Below the pieces are notes generated by a model that searched no databases, had not been told where the DNA came from, and worked only from the letters and a program-made list of their open reading frames with translations. Position numbers and translations under genes: made by a program. Below, piece by piece: positions 23,235 through 25,310 of a stretch of DNA of 25,310 bases. Numbering within the stretch: position 1 is the first letter of the stretch; each line of letters starts with the position of its first letter. Source of the stretch: an uncultured Bdellovibrio sp. (GTDB lineage Bacteria; Bdellovibrionota; Bdellovibrionia; Bdellovibrionales; Bdellovibrionaceae); assembly GCF_946478835.1 (NCBI RefSeq), contig NZ_CAMLDV010000037.1:1-25310 (forward strand). Direction: 5' to 3'.

Positions 23235-24706
23235 TTGCAACCTCCCATCGCAGTTCCGAGTGCAATTTCATTAAATTCAGAGCGGTTGAACTCCGCCACC
23301 AATTTTCCTTTGTAAAGAACCACGATGCGATCTGAAAGAGTCATGAGTTCATCAAGCTCCGAAGAAATCAAAAGAATGCCGGCGCCTTCGTCACGAGCTT
23401 TGCGAAGTTCGCCGTGAATAAATTCAATGGCGCCAATATCCACACCGCGAGTCGGTTGTGCCGCAATCACCACTTGAGGTTTTTGCGAAAGAGCGCGGGC
23501 CACAACGAGCTTTTGCTGGTTTCCACCTGAAAGCTTATCGAAAGGCAAAAGCGGATTGTGCGGGCGGATGTCGTAGGTATCCATGATCTCTTTTGTGCGA
23601 GAAATAATCTCGCGCACTTTTAAAAAGATACCGCGCGAGAAAAGGGAACGCTTGTGTTGACCTAAAATAAAATTCTCGTAAACAGGACGCGCAGGAAGCA
23701 TTCCGAAACGCAGACGGTCTTCGGGGAAAGAGCAAATCAATCCTTCACTGCGGATCGAGCCATTCACGGAACCTTTTTTCAGCGCATGTTTGTCGAGCAA
23801 AGAACGAATCAAAATATCTTGTCCGTTGCCTTCAACACCTGCAACTCCAACAATCTCTTTGGAGTGAACGGTAATGTTGATATCTTCAATCTGATGATTG
23901 CCCAAAGTCGCAGAGACATTGTCGAACTTTAAAACGGCACGAGTTTTATCAACGGAAGTTTGTCTTTCTTGCGGCGCTTGAATGTGGCGACCCACCATCA
24001 TCTCAGCAAGTTCAGAACCATTTGTTTCAGATGTTTTTTTACTTCCGACCACGCGGCCGGTGCGAAACACCGTCACGGCATCCGTAAGGCTCATCACTTC
24101 TTTGAGTTTGTGAGTAATGATAAGAATCGTTTTGCCTTCTTCCTTGAGACGACGAAGATTTTTAAACAGGTCTTGCACTTCTTGAGGAGTCAAAACGGCG
24201 GTGGGTTCATCCAGGATTAAAATCTCGGAATCTTGTGAAAGGATTTTTAAAATTTCCAGGCGCTGTTGTTCGCCGACAGAAAGATCTTCAACCTTCGCAT
24301 CCAGATTCAAAGTAAAGCCATAGCGTTCCGCAATTTCTTGCAATCGTTTCTTTTGTTCTTTGCGCGGAAGAACAGAAAACGCAGATCCTTTTTGTTGAAG
24401 CAAAATATTATCAAGAGCAGTGAAAGGCTCTGCCAGCATGAAGTGTTGATGAACCATGCCGATTTTGGCAGCCATGGCGTCAATCGGGGAATCGAAGGAA
24501 ACAGGATTTCCGTGAACGAGAATTTCACCGCCATCAGGACGATAGAGTCCGAAAAGGATTTTCATCGCGGTGGATTTGCCGGCACCGTTTTCGCCAACGA
24601 TGCCGTGGATAGAGCCTTTAGCAACAGAGAAAGAAATATCAGAATTCGCGCGGACTTCGCCGAAATATTTGGAAACCCCTTTAAACTCTACGGCTGAAAC
24701 ACTCAT
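23231..24706 (-). CDS. Nucleoside ABC importer ATPase (two ABC domains)
   Basis: 491 residues with tandem ATP-binding domains, the usual size for the RbsA/NupO type. Domain 1 has Walker A GENGAGKST (~38-46), signature LSVGEQQRLEI and Walker B ILILDEPTAVLTP. Domain 2 starts near 260 and has the expected degenerate Walker A (GVEGNGQD), a full signature LSGGNQQKLVVARAL and the altered Walker B AAQPTRGVDIGA; this asymmetry is normal for the group. It drives uptake by the two permeases. The start is two bases after the binding-protein stop; the ribosome site is weak (AAAGAAAT), so coupling to upstream translation is likely. Confidence 0.95.
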   Translation of the reverse strand: MSVSAVEFKGVSKYFGEVRANSDISFSVAKGSIHGIVGENGAGKSTAMKILFGLYRPDGGEILVHGNPVSFDSPIDAMAAKIGMVHQHFMLAEPFTALDNILLQQKGSAFSVLPRKEQKKRLQEIAERYGFTLNLDAKVEDLSVGEQQRLEILKILSQDSEILILDEPTAVLTPQEVQDLFKNLRRLKEEGKTILIITHKLKEVMSLTDAVTVFRTGRVVGSKKTSETNGSELAEMMVGRHIQAPQERQTSVDKTRAVLKFDNVSATLGNHQIEDINITVHSKEIVGVAGVEGNGQDILIRSLLDKHALKKGSVNGSIRSEGLICSFPEDRLRFGMLPARPVYENFILGQHKRSLFSRGIFLKVREIISRTKEIMDTYDIRPHNPLLPFDKLSGGNQQKLVVARALSQKPQVVIAAQPTRGVDIGAIEFIHGELRKARDEGAGILLISSELDELMTLSDRIVVLYKGKLVAEFNRSEFNEIALGTAMGGCK

Positions 24707-24708
24707 TA

Positions 24709-25310
24709 CTATTTCTTTTTGTAGTAGTCAGGAACTTGAATTTGACCCGCGATGATTTTCTTTTTGATGTCCTCAAGCTTTTTTCTCATATCAGGAGTCA
24801 CAAGCTTTTCGTTGTATTGATCCAAAGTGTAGTTCACGCCGTTGTTTTTAAGACCAAAGTGACTTACTCCACCAGTGAACTTGCCTTCTTGAGTTTCTTT
24901 GATTGTGTCGTAAACCGCAACGTCGACAGCCTTCAACATGCTCGTCAAGATCACGCCCGGCTTAATCCAGTTTTGGTTGGAATCACAACCAATCGCAAAT
25001 TTCTTTTTATCTTCAGCCGCATCAAAGATACCTGTGTTAGAGGCACCCGCAGCACCAAACACCACATCAGCGCCCTTTGCGTACTGAGAAAGAGCCAACT
25101 CTTTCGCTTTTGCAGGATTGTTCCAAGCCTCACCCGTCACGCCGATGTAGTTTTCAATCACGTTGATTTTTGGATTTACATAGTTCGCACCGGCTGCGTA
25201 TCCCATCGCAAAACGACGGATCAAAGGAATGTCCATACCGCCAACAAAACCAACACCGTTGTTTTTAGAAACCATCGTCGCCAAAGCGCCGAGTAAGAAA
25301 GAACCTTCGT
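24709..25310 (-). CDS. BMP-family nucleoside-binding lipoprotein (5' end outside window)
   Basis: The frame is open to the right edge and enters mid-gene (EGSFLLGALATMVS), so the N-terminus, signal peptide and lipobox are missing. The 200 visible codons match the Bmp/PnrA family: VGFVGGMDIPLIRRF, YAKGADVVFGAAGASNTGIFDAA, AIGCDSNQNWIKPGVILTSMLK. The family binds purine nucleosides (PnrA, NupN) at the outer face of the inner membrane and hands them to ABC permeases, which are the next genes. It would be the first gene of the operon as far as can be seen; the promoter lies outside the window. Confidence 0.93.
   Translation of the reverse strand, partial: EGSFLLGALATMVSKNNGVGFVGGMDIPLIRRFAMGYAAGANYVNPKINVIENYIGVTGEAWNNPAKAKELALSQYAKGADVVFGAAGASNTGIFDAAEDKKKFAIGCDSNQNWIKPGVILTSMLKAVDVAVYDTIKETQEGKFTGGVSHFGLKNNGVNYTLDQYNEKLVTPDMRKKLEDIKKKIIAGQIQVPDYYKKK

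Overview
The window reads as chromosomal DNA of a Gram-negative predator-like bacterium, most likely Bdellovibrio or a close relative. The pointers are two very short tandem flagellins, an unusual density of Sec-exported proteins of unknown family, two outer-membrane barrel genes, a secreted S1/P1-type nuclease and mid-range GC. The genus is an inference from recognised protein flavour, not a search result. I see no mobile element, CRISPR array, rRNA or tRNA.

Layout: 1-1222 (minus) is the start of an exported protein with a poly-Asn linker, running off the left edge. 1576-2121 is a small exported protein. 2178-4118 is a thiolase followed directly by an SDR-fold protein that has lost its catalytic residues. 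4141-5460 (minus) is an HD-domain dNTPase-like phosphohydrolase, and 5604-6350 (minus) an orphan periplasmic solute-binding protein. 6651-8800 holds two tandem flagellin genes with elaborate leaders, a structured 3' region and two strong terminators. 9027-10663 holds two exported proteins, the second with one CxxCH haem motif. 10677-15618 (minus) is the set RNase R, UbiB-like kinase, LysR regulator, with a long out-of-frame overlap between the first two. 15900-18578 holds two divergent outer-membrane barrel genes separated by 522 bp that carry three copies of a CTAG-centred motif. 18639-19169 (minus) holds a CopG/RHH-type antitoxin-like gene without a toxin and a 61-residue exported peptide. 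19374-20213 is the threonine/homoserine exporter RhtA. 20239-25310 (minus) is one tight operon: BMP-family lipoprotein, double-ABC ATPase, two permeases (a nucleoside importer), then a secreted S1/P1 nuclease.

How the genes fit together: the right-hand operon looks like a nucleic-acid scavenging unit in which an exported nuclease breaks down DNA/RNA and the importer takes up the nucleosides, which would suit growth inside or upon other cells. The flagellin pair, the porin pair and the surface/periplasmic proteins describe the envelope and motility. The best leads for something undescribed are the nuclease-importer operon, the porin-spacer motif family, the GGA-hairpin flagellin leaders with a four-codon leader ORF, and the thiolase-coupled SDR pseudoenzyme.
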